A stretch of 64,000 nt of DNA, taken from positions 16,593,189 to 16,657,188 of the forward strand of contig NC_091156.1 in the NCBI RefSeq assembly GCF_040958095.1. Direction: 5' to 3'. The translations under genes and the position numbers were made by a program. Origin of the DNA: Procambarus clarkii (taxonomy: Eukaryota > Arthropoda > Malacostraca > Decapoda > Cambaridae). The notes beneath the pieces are model-generated. The model saw only the letters and a list, made by a program, of their open reading frames with translations, was not told the origin of the DNA and made no database searches. Shown one piece after another: positions 53,886-64,000 of this stretch; position 1 is the stretch's first letter; every line of letters starts with the position of its first letter.

Positions 53886-54901
53886 TGTGAGGGGTGAGAC
53901 CTCAGATTGGCATGAAGTCACCAGTGGAGTCCCACAGGGCTCTGTACTCGGTCCTATCTTGTTTCTGATATATGTAAATGATCTCCCAGAGGGTATAGAT
54001 TCATTTCTCTCAATGTTTGCTGACGATGCCAAAATTATGAAAAGGATTAAGACAGAGGAGGACTGCTTGAGGCTTCAAGAAGACCTAGACAAGCTGAAGG
54101 AATGGTCAAACAAATGGTTGTTAGAGTTCAACCCAAGCAAATGTAATGTAATGAAGATTGGCATAGGGAGCAGGAGGCCAGATACTAGGTATCATCTGGG
54201 AGATGAAATTCTTCAAAAGTCAGAGAGAGAAAAAGATTTGGGGGTTGACATCACGCCAGACCTGTCCCCTTGTCCCCATATCAAGAGGATAACATCAGCG
54301 GCATATCCCAGGCTGGCCAACATAAGAATGGCATTCAGAAACTTGTGTAAGGAATTATTCAGAACTTTGTATACCACATATGTCAGGCCAATCCTGGAGT
54401 ATGCAGCCCCCAGCATGGAGTCTATATCTAGTCAACGATAAGACCAAACTGGAAAAGATTCAAAGGTTTGCCACCAGACTAGGAGCCGAGCCGAGACGCA
54501 TGAGCTACGAGGAGAGACTACGGGAATTAAACCTCACTTTGCTGGAAGACAGAAGAGTTAGGCAGGACATGATCACCACATTCAAGATTTTCAAGGGAAT
54601 TGATAGGGTAGATAAAGACAGGCTATTTAACACAAGGGGCACACACACTAGGGGACACAGGTGGAAACTGAGTTCTCAAATGAGCCACAGAGATATTATA
54701 AAGAACTTTTTTTAGTGTCAGAGTGGTTGACAAATGGAATGCATTAGGAAGTAATGTGGTGGAGGCTGACTCCATACACAGTTTCAAGTGTAGATATGAT
54801 AGAGCCTATTAGGCTCAGGAATCTGTACACCAGTTGATTGACGGTTGAGAGGCGGGACCAAAGAGCCAGAGCTCAACCCCCGCAAGCACAATTAGGCGAG
54901 T

Positions 54902-55571
54902 ACCATAAACACCACACTTGGGCCACCATAAACACCACACTTGGGCCACCATAAACACCACACTTGGGCCACCATAATCACCACACTTGGGCCACCATAA
55001 ACACCACACTTGGGCCACCATAATCACCACACTTGGGCCACCATAATCACCACAACAGGGCCACCATAATCACCACAACAGGGCCACCATAAACACCACA
55101 ACAGGGCCACCATAAACACCACACTTGGGCCACCATAATCACCACACTTGGGCCACCATAAACACCACACTTGGGCCACCATAAACACCACACTTGGGCC
55201 ACCATAATCACCACAACAGGGCCACCATAAACACCACACTTGGGCCACCATAATCACCACACCTGGGCCACCATAATCACCACAACAGGGCCACCATAAA
55301 CACCACACCTGGGCCACCATAAACACCACACCTGGGCCACCATAATCACCACAACAGGGCCACCATAAACACCACACTTGGGCCACCATAATCACCACAA
55401 CAGGGCCACCATAATCATCACAACAGGGCCACCATAAACACCACACTTGGGCCACCATAAACACCACACCTGGGCCACCATAATCACCACAACAGGGCCA
55501 CCATAAACACCACACTTGGGCCACCATAATCATCACAACAGGGCCACCATAAACACCACACTTGGGCCACC
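54902..55571. repeat. 23-bp minisatellite, left block
   Basis: Units of CCATAAACACCACACTTGGG plus CCA, and the variant CCATAATCACCACAACAGGG plus CCA. It begins directly after the LINE-B tail and ends where LINE-A copy 2 begins. Confidence 0.96.
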
Positions 55572-55576
55572 AACGA

Positions 55577-55741
55577 GATCTTTCAAAAGAAGATAGAGAG
55601 AAGCTGAAACTGAACCTCGCCGAGGCAAAACATTTAAATGAGAGCAGGAATGAAGAAGAAATAAATTCTTTTTTCTACAAAGTGATAGGGGTAGGCAAAC
55701 CAGTAAAGTGGTACATAAAGGCAAACCAACAAAATCAATAG
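55577..55741 (+). pseudogene. LINE-A ORF1 C-terminal fragment
   Basis: Reads DLSKEDREKLKLNLAEAKHL, then INSFFYKVIGVGKPVKWYIK and a stop. It is too short for a family call on its own. The overlap with ORF2 fits the ORF1 3' end of the same element. Confidence 0.7.
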
Positions 55742-56850
55742 AGAGAGGGGGAGTGAAGAATAAGGAGAGGGGGAACAAGTTCCTGAAGATTGCATACACC
55801 AACATAGATGGAGTGAGATCGAAGATACTGGAGTTAAGTGATGTAATACAGCTGCAGACACCAGACATTGTTGCACTCACGGAGACAAAACTTGAAGATG
55901 TAATTTTAAATGAAGTCATATTCCCAAGGGGCTACTCAATTTGGAGACGGGACAGAAAAATTAGGAAAGGCGGTGGCGTTGCTGTGCTGGTAAAAGAACA
56001 CCTAAAGGTGAAGGAAATAATGACTGCCAATCCACAAGAAGTTGACATAATAGCACTAGAGATCTGCTATGAGGATGATAAACTAATGATGATAAATGCA
56101 TATAGTCCACCGCCAAGCAGCACATGGTCAAAGGAGGAGCTAGATAGTAAACGTGAAGGTCTTATAACAATAATGAGAGAGATTATAGCGAGAGCGGATA
56201 ACGATAGATCACGACTGTTGATAGTCGGTGACTTCAACTTGAAATCCATAGACTGGGAAGCATATGAAGCTAAAACAGAAGATTTTTGGACCTGTAAATT
56301 TGTAGACCTCATCCTGGAAACATTCTTGTATCAACATGTTAAACAAGCTACGAGGATGAGGGAAGGGGACGTTCCCTCCATGCTAGATTTGATATTTACC
56401 AGGAAGGAGGAAGAGATATTTGACATTCAGTACCTTCCTCCCTTGGGTAAAAGTGACCATGTCTTTTTGGGAATAAAGTATGCAATGCGTTATAAGCTGG
56501 AAGAAAATAAGGAGGTTGAAGCAGTTGAAAAACCAGACTTCAGGAGAGGACATTATGGTGACCTTAGAAATTTTTTTAGTGAGTATAATTGGACAGACTT
56601 GATGCTAGGCAAGGAAGTGAATGAGATGTATGGCAAGTTTTGTGAAATATATGATAAAGGCACAAAAAAATTTATACCAAAACAGAGATGCAGAACTAGG
56701 AAACAGGATTGGTTCAATAGAAATAGTTCAATAGAAATTGCGAGAGGGCTAGAGACCGAAAGACACAAAAATGGAATCAATACAGGAAGAGGCCGAACCC
56801 CCAAACATACCAGCGATACAAAGATGCGAGAAACAACTACACGGCAGTGA
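55708..56850 (+). pseudogene. LINE-A ORF2, endonuclease part (copy 2)
   Basis: APE-type endonuclease: IAYTNIDGVRSK, DIVALTETKLED (Glu), RKGGGVAVLVKEHL, LLIVGDFNLKSIDWE (Asp and Asn), PPLGKSDHVFLG (Ser-Asp-His). In frame to RKQDWFNRN, where the 14-bp duplication shifts the frame and a non-homologous tail of about 40 residues follows. Confidence 0.9.
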
Positions 56851-58637
56851 GGAGAGAGGCAGAAAGAAATTTTGAAAAAGGGATTGCGGACAAATGTAAA
56901 ACAGAACCAGGTCTATTCTATAAATTCATAAACAACAAATTGCAGGTAAAGGATAATATTCAGAGGTTGAAAATGGGAAATAGATTCACGGAAGATGAAA
57001 AGGAAATGTGTGAAACACTAAACGAAAAGTTCCAAAGTGTGTTTGTACAAAATGAAATCTTTAGGGAACCAGATACAATAAGAATTCCAGAGAACAACAT
57101 AGAACACATAGAGGTGTCTAGAGACGAAGTGAAAAAAATGCTCAAGGAGCTCGGTAAGAACAAAGCAGCTGGCCCAGATGGCGTTTCACCATGGGTTCTG
57201 AGAGAATGTGCATCTGAGCTCAGCATTCCACTTCACCTGATCTTTCAGGCATCCCTGTGTACAGGAATCGTAGCAGACGGGTGGAAACAGGCTAACATAG
57301 TTCCAATCTACAAAAGTGGCAGCAGGGAAGACCCCCTCAATTATAGACCTGTATCATTGACAAGTGTAATAGTGAAAGTATTGGAAAAACTAATCAAAAC
57401 TAAATGGGTAGAACACCTAGAGAGAAATGATATAATATCAGACAGACAGTATGGTTTTCGATCTGGAAGATCCTGTGTATCGAATTTACTCAGTTTCTAT
57501 GATCGAGCCACAGAGATATTACAGGAAAGAGATGGTTGGGTTGACTGCATCTATCTGGACCTAAAAAAGGCTTTTGACAGAGTTCCACATAAGAGGTTGT
57601 TCTGGAAACTGGAAAATATTGGAGGGATGACAGGTAAGCTTCTATCATGGATGAAAAATTTTCTGACTGATAGAAAAATGAGGGCAGTAATCAGAGGCAA
57701 TGTATCGGAATGGAGAAATGTCACAAGTGGAGTACCACAGGGTTCAGTTCTTGCACCAGTGATGTTTATTGTGTACATAAATGATCTACCAGTTGGTATA
57801 CAGAATTATATGAACATGTTTGCTGATGATGCTAAGATAATAGGAAGGATAAGAAATTTAGATGACTGTCATGCCCTTCAAGAAGACCTGGACAAAATAA
57901 GTATATGGAGCACCACTTGGCAAATGGAATTTAATGTTAATAAATGTCATGTTATGGAATGTGGAATAGGAGAACATAGACCCCACACAACCTATATATT
58001 ATGTGAGAAATCTTTAAAGAATTCTGATAAAGAAAGAGATCTAGGAGTGGTTCTAGATAGAAAACTATCACCTGAGGACCACATAAAGAATATTGTGCAA
58101 GGAGCCTATGCTATGCTTTCTAACTTCAGAATTGCATTTAAATACATGGATGGCGATATACTAAAGAAATTGTTCATGACTTTTGTTAGGCCAAAGCTAG
58201 AATATGCAGCTGTTGTGTGGTGCCCATATCTTAAGAAGCACATCAACAAACTGGAAAAGGTGCAAAGACATGCTACTAAGTGGCTCCCAGAACTGAAGGG
58301 CAAGAGCTACGAGGAGAGGTTAGAAGCATTAAATATGCCAAAACTAGAAGACAGAAGAAAAAGAGGTGATATGATCACTACATACAAAATAGTAACAGGA
58401 ATTGATAAAATCGACAGGGAAGACTTCCCGAGACCTGGAATTTCAAGAACAAGAGGTCATAGATTTAAACTAGCTAAACACAGATGCCGAAGAAATATAA
58501 GAAAATTCACCTTCGCAAATAGAGTGGTAGACGGTTGGAACAAGTTAAGTGAGAAGGTGGTGGAGGCCAAGACCGTCAGTAGTTTCAAAGCGTTATATGA
58601 CAAAGAGTGCTGGGAAGACGGGACACCACGAGCGTAG
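56739..58637 (+). pseudogene. LINE-A ORF2, reverse transcriptase part (copy 2)
   Basis: After the frameshift the original frame resumes at about 56739 and is open to the stop at 58637. The first ATG in that frame is 56847 (596 codons). It has NKAAGPDGVSPW, KAFDRVPHKRL, TSGVPQGSVLAP, FADDAKI and the end WEDGTPRA, nearly identical to copy 1. Confidence 0.9.
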
Positions 58638-58679
58638 CTCTCATCCTGTAACTACACTTAGGTAATTACACTTAGGTAA

Positions 58680-61098
58680 TTACCATAAACACCACACTTG
58701 GGTCACCATAATCATCACAACAGGACCACCATAAACACCACACTTGGGCCACCATAAACACCACACCTGGGCCACCATAATCATCACAACAGGGCCACCA
58801 TAATCATCACAACAGGGCCACCATAAACACCACACCTGGGCCACCATAATCACCACACTTGGGCCACCATAATCATCACAACAGGGCCACCATAAACACC
58901 ACACCTGGGCCACCATAAACACCACACTTGGGCCACCATAAACACCACACTTGGGCCACCATAATCATCACAACAGGGCCACCATAAACACCACACCTGG
59001 GCCACCATAAACACCACACTTGGGCCACCATAAACACCACACTTGGGCCACCATAATCATCACAACAGGGTCACCATAAACACCACACCTGGGCCACCAT
59101 AATCACCACAACAGGGCCAACATAAACACCACACTTGGGCCACCATAAACACCACACTTGGGCCACCATAAACACCACACCTGGGCCACCATAAACACCA
59201 CACCTGGGCCACCATAATCATCACAACAGGGCCACCATAAACACCACACCTGGGCCACCATAAACACCACACTTGGGCCACCATAATCATCACAACAGGG
59301 CCACCATAAACACCACACCTGGGCCACCATAAACACCACACCTGGGCCACCATAATCACCACAACAGGGCCACCATAAACACCACACTTGGGCCACCATA
59401 AACACCACACTTGGGCCACCATAAACACCACACCTGGGCCACCATAAACACCACACCTGGGCCACCATAATCACCACAACAGGGCCACCATAAACACCAC
59501 ACCTGGGCCACCATAAACACCACACTTGGGCCACCATAATCACCACAACAGGGCCACCATAATCATCACAACAGGGCCACCATAAACACCACACCTGGGC
59601 CACCATAAACACCACACCTGGGCCACCATAATCACCACAACAGGGCCACCATAAACACCACACTTGGGCCACCATAAACACCACACCTGGGCCACCATAA
59701 ACACCACACCTGGGCCACCATAAACACCACACCTGGGCCACCATAATCATCACAACAGGGCCACCATAAACACCACACTTGGGCCACCATAATCATCACA
59801 ACAGGGCCACCATAAACACCACACCTGGGCCACCATAAACACCACACTTGGGCCACCATAAACACCACACTTGGGCCACCATAATCATCACAACAGGGCC
59901 ACCATAAACACCACACCTGGGCCACCATAAACACCACACCTGGGCCACCATAAACACCACACCTGAGCCACCATAATCACCACAACAGGGCCACCATAAA
60001 CACCACACTTGGGCCACCATAAACACCACACTTGGGCCACCATAAACACCACACTTGGGCCACCATAAACACCACACTTGGGCCACCATAAACACCACAC
60101 TTGGGCCACCATAATCATCACAACAGGGCCACCATAAACACCACACCTGGGCCACCATAAACACCACACTTGGGCCACCATAAACACCACACTTGGGCCA
60201 CCATAATCATCACAAAAGGGCCACCATAAACACCACACCTGGGCCACCATAAACACCACACCTGGGCCACCATAAACACCACACCTGGGCCACCATAATC
60301 ATCACAACAGGGCCACCATAAACACCACACTTGGGCCACCATAATCACCACAACAGGACCACCATAAACACCACACTTGGGCCACCATAAACACCACACT
60401 TGGGCCACCATAATCACCACAACAGGGCCACCATAATCATCACAACAGGGCCACCATAAACACCACACTTGGGCCACCATAAACATCACACTTGGACCAC
60501 ATAATCACCACAACAGGGCCACCATAAACATCACACTTGGGCCACCATAATCACCACAACAGGGCCACCATAATCATCACAACAGGGCCACCATAATCAC
60601 CACAACAGGGCCACCATAATCATCACAACAGGGCCACCATAAACACCACACTTGGGCCACCATAATCACCACAACAGGGCCACCATAATCATCACAACAG
60701 GGCCACCATAAACACCACACTTGGGCCACCATAATCACCACAACAGGGCCACCATAAACACCACACTTGGGCCACCATAATCATCACAACAGGGCCACCA
60801 TAAACATCACACTTGGACCACATAATCACCACAACAGGGCTACCATAAACACCACACTTGGGCCACCATAATCACCACACTTGGACCACATAATCACCAC
60901 AACAGGGCCACCATAAACACCACACTTGGGCCACCATAAACACCACACTTGGGCCACCATAAACACCACACCTGGGCCACCATAATCACCACAACAGGGC
61001 CACCATAAACACGACACTTGGGCCACCATAATCACCACAACAGGGCTACCATAAACACCACACTTGGGCCACCATAAACACCACACTTGGGCCACCAT
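58680..61098. repeat. 23-bp minisatellite, right block
   Basis: About 105 units of the same 23-bp repeat. Three main variants mix: CACACTTGGG, CACACCTGGG and CATCACAACAGGG. A few units are short (CTTGGACCACATAATC near 60495, 60815 and 60875). Frames are open on the minus strand for up to 216 codons but are not genes. Confidence 0.97.
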
Positions 61099-61741
61099 GT
61101 GCACCATACAGTGGCTGGCCTTCATTCGATACAGTGTCCAGTTCACCATAACACTCGTACCTTGCACAGTAGACTCTGGGGACCCACTGAGCACATGGGC
61201 GAGGGGGACCACTGGAGTACACAGCACCCTGCACTGTGTGGTCGCTTCTTGCACCACTACGGACCCTGCTCAAGTCCTCTACTGACGTTTCGTATACCGT
61301 CGGTTCAAGACACAAAAACACAAGTTTGTTCACTAACAAGGTTGTATACGCGAACCCTTTCGTCTATACATGTGCGCTGGCTTGTGTTCGCTGCTGTTCT
61401 CGTCTTCTCAGACACTATTCGAGACAATAGAAGTTGACAATAAGTTAAGAAGATGAATAAATTCATGGTCCTTGCTTTCATTAACAGTGTTTAGCGCACT
61501 GTTTTTACTGCTGTGTTCGTTAACAGAGCGCACTCTTATCAGAGAAGGGAAGGGAAGAGAACTATCAGGGAGAAAGCGCCAACCCATTAAGACTACATAG
61601 CACTTGGAAGGGGTCAGGATGAGGATTTAGGATAGAATGGTGGGCGGGGGAGGGGGAGCAGGAATGGTGCCCAACCACTTGGACGGTCGGGTATTGAACA
61701 CCAACCTGCATGAAGTGAGACCGTCGCTCTACCCAAGCCTA
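61099..61741. other. unassigned DNA, no gene seen
   Basis: Single-copy-looking sequence. Short frames only. A GGGGGAGGGGGAG run lies near 61650. Confidence 0.4.
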
Positions 61742-62240
61742 AGTAGTTGGACTCTTATTTTTTTTATTTATATATGCAAGAGTTCTTACATTCTTGTACA
61801 GCAAGTTCAAGTTCAAGTATGTTTATTGAAACAAGAAAAAAATACATCTTAAAGGGATTGAGTAGCTTAGGCTATTTCTACCCCCTCCTATTTCAAGTGC
61901 CTCAAGGGGTGCACAAATTCAGTGAGTACAAATACCAAATCACAATACAAGAATCCCATTTAACATTGCAGGTTAATATAGTAAGCACAGCATATAAGTG
62001 TTACACTCATTGGGGCAAAATTCTTGTAGCTCCTAAGTATTCTATCTATCATACCATTATATCACACATCCAAACAATTTGATGCGGTACACTACTTATT
62101 TCCTTATTTCTATAGTTATCAATAAGTTGACACTCTAATTCATAATGTTCTTTCAAGTTCAAGTATGTTTATTGAGACAAGTAAAAAAATACATCTCAAA
62201 GAGTAGCTTAGGCTATTTCTATCCCCATCTATTTCAAGTC
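61742..62240 (-). repeat. duplicated LINE-like 3' segment with AATAAA, plus SINE-A tail scrap
   Basis: The minus-strand word AATAAACATACTTGAAC occurs near 61820 and again near 62165. Each is followed on the plus strand by AGTAGCTTAGGCTATTTCTA and TATTTCAAGT. 61770-61800 matches the SINE-A tail in reverse (CAAGAGTTCTTACATTCTTG). It could be the 3' end of the element whose ORF1 lies at 62688-64000. Confidence 0.55.
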
Positions 62241-62540
62241 AACTGAATTTACGGCAGTCTCCGTGGTGTAGTGGTAAGACACTCGCCTGGCGTTCCGCGA
62301 GCGCTATGTCATGGGTTCGTATCCTGGCCGGGGAGGATTTACTGGGCGCAATTCCTTAACTGTAGCCTCTGTTTAACGCAACAGTAAAATGTGTACTTGG
62401 ATGAAAAAACGATTCTTCGCGGCAGGGGATCGTATTCCAGGGACCATAGGATTAAGGACTTGCCCGAAACGCTACGCGTACTAGTGGCTGTACAAGAATG
62501 TAACAACTCTTGTATATATCTCAAAAAAAAAAAAAAAAAA
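62241..62540 (+). repeat. SINE-A, tRNA-derived, with poly(A)
   Basis: 300 bp between AAGTC target copies (62236-62240 and 62541-62545). A box GTGGTGTAGTGGTAAGACAC, B box GGGTTCGTATCC, body GAGGATTTACTGGGCGCAAT and CTTAACTGTAGCCTCTGTT, ending in about 18 A residues. The uninterrupted relative at about 61900 reads TTTCAAGTGCCTCAAGGGG, confirming the insertion point. Confidence 0.87.
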
Positions 62541-62545
62541 AAGTC

Positions 62546-62687
62546 CCTCAAGGGGCGCACAAATTCAGTGAGTACAAATACACAAATCACAATACAGGAA
62601 TCCCATTTAACATTTCAGGTTAATATAGTACTCTCTAAGAGTATAATAGTGTTCATCCACCGCACTAGTTTTTAACCCATTAACGTT
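62546..62687 (-). repeat. continuation of the interrupted 3' repeat
   Basis: CCTCAAGGGGCGCACAAATT and CAGTGAGTACAAATAC match 61903-61935, the part beyond the SINE-A insertion in the first copy. Confidence 0.7.
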
Positions 62688-64000
62688 CTAAGATAATATC
62701 CTCACTCTACTTTCATCCATGTTTAATAATAAAACTACCTTTGCCCTGTCCGTCACATTCCATGAGATACGAGAGTTTCTTAGACAATCTCTCCCAACAC
62801 TGTAACATTTTTGCTTTCTCATCACTTGCACAACAGCTACTAACACCAAAGGTAAATTATTCATATCTATTTTTTTTAATTCTGTATACCGTTTTACTTT
62901 AACCTTTGTTAACACATTTGTCACTACAGGAGGTTGACCGCTAACACTACTAGAAAGTTCATTTTCCTTGCTATCCTCTACCACCAATACGTCATGTTCT
63001 GCCTTACTTTCTTCTACACACGTTTCATTTTCCATTTCACGTCCTGTTTCACTTTCCATTTCACGTTCTGTTTCACTTTCCATTTTACGTCCTGTTTCAC
63101 CACCATCTTCACCCCGTCTACCCTCCATAACTAATTTTCTAATGCCTCAATCCTCTTGTCTAATTTGTTTTAGATATTCCAATATTTGAGTACCAACCTC
63201 CTAGTTCATTATGTTGTCCTGAACCTTGTCTCCACAAGGTTCAGCTGCATTTCCTACTTTCCCTAGGCTCGCCTTAATTGTCTCCGTTCCTTTCTCCCAC
63301 ACATTGTTCACAGGGGCTGTCATTGGCTTCCAGCTGTTTCCTCTATGTTCCTGCTGCACAATCTTTCCTTCCTTCGAGGATACATCTATCCTGCTTGTAG
63401 GACCCGTCCTGGAGTCTCTCAGATGAGTCTTCATGCGGCATAGATAGGAACCAGCATTGAGGCTGCCTCGATAATTGCAACAAGATGGAACGATTTTTTC
63501 ACCGTTTTTAATCTTTACTCTACACTCTTGAGAGTCGTGTTTCTTACCACAGTACCGACACCTGGAGTCAAACTGGCATTTCTAAGCTATATGTCCCCAG
63601 CGTGAACACTTCATGCATAATATGGGCTCCTCAATGTATTTTGCAACTTTCCTGTAGCCTAGTCCTTGCACAAAAGTTCTTGTTGGAGCCTAACCCTTTA
63701 CCAAGGCAACAACCTGGCTTTGTTTTTCACCACGAACACTGTTTCTCTTTACCCAAACAATACTATCATTGTTGAGCAATAGATAATCAGGATATAAATA
63801 AGTTGGATACTTAAAAACTATGACCTTGGTGTGTTTCATACCTTCTTCCGGAATAACCATCACAATATTCTCAAACCCATCCTTCGTTAGGTGTTCCACA
63901 GCCTTTTCTGTCCCAAGTGTTATGTAGGGCCGGTGAGCACCCTCCTTGAAGTGGTTCATATTCAAAAAACTCCTTAGCCAAACAAACCGTCCACTCCAGC
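62688..64000 (-). pseudogene. LINE ORF1 (gag-like) with zinc knuckles, runs off the window
   Basis: One frame is traceable on the minus strand from the window edge to a stop at 62688, about 437 codons, with four in-frame stops (near 63690, 63580, 63200 and 63150). Order: RRM/PRE-like part (HFKEGAHRPYITLG, VIVFKYPTYLYPDYLLL), knuckles C-MK-C-SRWG-H-x4-C and C-RY-C-GKK-H-x4-C, a third cluster CCNYRGSLNAGSYLC, then an E/R-rich tail with GRKMESETEREMESETG repeats. This is the ORF1 of jockey/I-type LINEs. Confidence 0.75.

Larger units (their letters stand above)
46154..54715 (+). pseudogene. LINE-B ORF2 pseudogene (endonuclease plus RT)
   Basis: The endonuclease has YTNIDGV, IIALTETKL, GRGGGGVALLV, LLIIRDLNHGKIDWE (Gly of GDxN is Arg) and then SDH. 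There is a stop near 46375 and a small AAGCTAAGCTAAG insertion near 46790-46835. The RT has TVGPDRISPWVLKEC, KYRPVSLTC, CQHGFREGKSCLTGLIEFYD, KAFDTIPHKRL, TSGVPQGSVLGP, FADDAK at about 54020, and KLEKIQRFATRLGAE. Frameshifts at about 48430 and 54400 and a stop near 48712 break it even without the insertions. Confidence 0.8.
45976..54901 (+). mobile_element. LINE-B (CR1-like) carrying three nested insertions
   Basis: A relative of LINE-A. The pieces are 45976-46976 (ORF1 end, endonuclease), 47897-48845 (linker, RT start), 51983-52157 (RT middle) and 53886-54901 (RT end, C-terminus, tail CAAGCACAATTAGGCGAGTA). They are separated by a SINE-C foldback, a piggyBac and LINE-C. Joining across the piggyBac restores YDQVTKIKEERKGWADC in phase, and joining across LINE-C restores QRVTVRGETSDW. 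Without insertions it is about 3.1 kb. Confidence 0.85.
55572..58679 (+). mobile_element. LINE-A copy 2 (CR1-like), inserted in the 23-bp array
   Basis: Includes the last 55 codons of ORF1 (stop at 55739-55741), ORF2 overlapping it by 34 bases from ATG 55708, and the tail with ACACTTAGGTAATT repeats. It is flanked on both sides by the same minisatellite. It differs from copy 1 by few substitutions and one 14-bp tandem duplication (56725-56738), which breaks ORF2. Confidence 0.92.

Noticed and set aside
55024..61257. W/C/G-rich repetitive minus-strand frames (MVFMVAQVWCLWWP type)
   Set aside because: Direct translation of the 23-bp minisatellite.
62250..62335. Functional tRNA gene
   Set aside because: The tRNA-like head continues into a SINE body and poly(A) with a target duplication.

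Overview
This is a eukaryotic, repeat-dominated window. I infer an arthropod, most likely a decapod crustacean such as a crayfish or lobster. The reasons are spliced exons with GT..AG borders, several CR1-like LINE families with short 3' microsatellite tails, DIRS-type retrotransposons, tRNA-derived SINEs, piggyBac and Tigger DNA transposons, and long minisatellites. The species call is inference from repeat content. There are no operons, Shine-Dalgarno sites or CRISPR arrays.

One host gene can be assembled. It is a minus-strand FASTK/RAP-domain (FASTKD-like, mitochondrial RNA-binding) gene with five coding exons at 41615-40133, 39929-39805, 25031-24881, 24726-24497 and 2744-2583. All splice phases agree, giving 716 codons plus stop. 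Its two large introns (39804-25032, 14.8 kb; 24496-2745, 21.8 kb) hold most of the first 40 kb of repeats, and the RAP domain is cut by the larger intron.

Layout: 331-1850 is a 30/32-bp minisatellite. 2583-2744 is the last FASTKD exon. 2.9-7.5 kb is unassigned non-coding DNA with hairpins and a TAATTA-rich diverged repeat. 7.5-10.7 kb is a decayed DIRS element (RT, RNase H, tyrosine recombinase). 10.7-14.9 kb is an LTR element with no gag-pol and a hairpin array. 15.46-18.06 kb is LINE-A copy 1 with an open 845-codon frame, followed by a 26-bp minisatellite to 19.23 kb. 19.8-22.3 kb is a decayed LINE-D copy. 22.3-24.3 kb holds DIRS, piggyBac and LINE-A remnants. Two FASTKD exons follow at 24.5-25.0 kb. 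25.1-33.5 kb holds two DIRS fragments, a piggyBac fragment and LTR-like DNA. 33.8-39.1 kb has a LINE-D 3' copy, DIRS ends, a TTAA-bounded element and a deleted piggyBac. 39.8-41.7 kb carries the first two FASTKD coding exons. 43.2-45.2 kb has a DIRS end and a broken Tigger. 45.98-54.9 kb is a LINE-B copy holding three nested insertions: a SINE foldback, an apparently intact piggyBac, and LINE-C. 54.9-61.1 kb is a 23-bp minisatellite split by LINE-A copy 2. 61.7-64 kb has a SINE insertion and a zinc-knuckle ORF1 remnant running off the end.

The only intact-looking protein genes are the FASTKD-like gene, the piggyBac transposase and the LINE-A ORF2 of copy 1 (5'-truncated). No gene set suggests a new pathway. 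The observations most worth checking are architectural: the nested insertion order with clean target sites, paired subterminal palindromes in piggyBac ends, a hairpin array with compensatory changes, and minisatellites starting right at LINE 3' tails.
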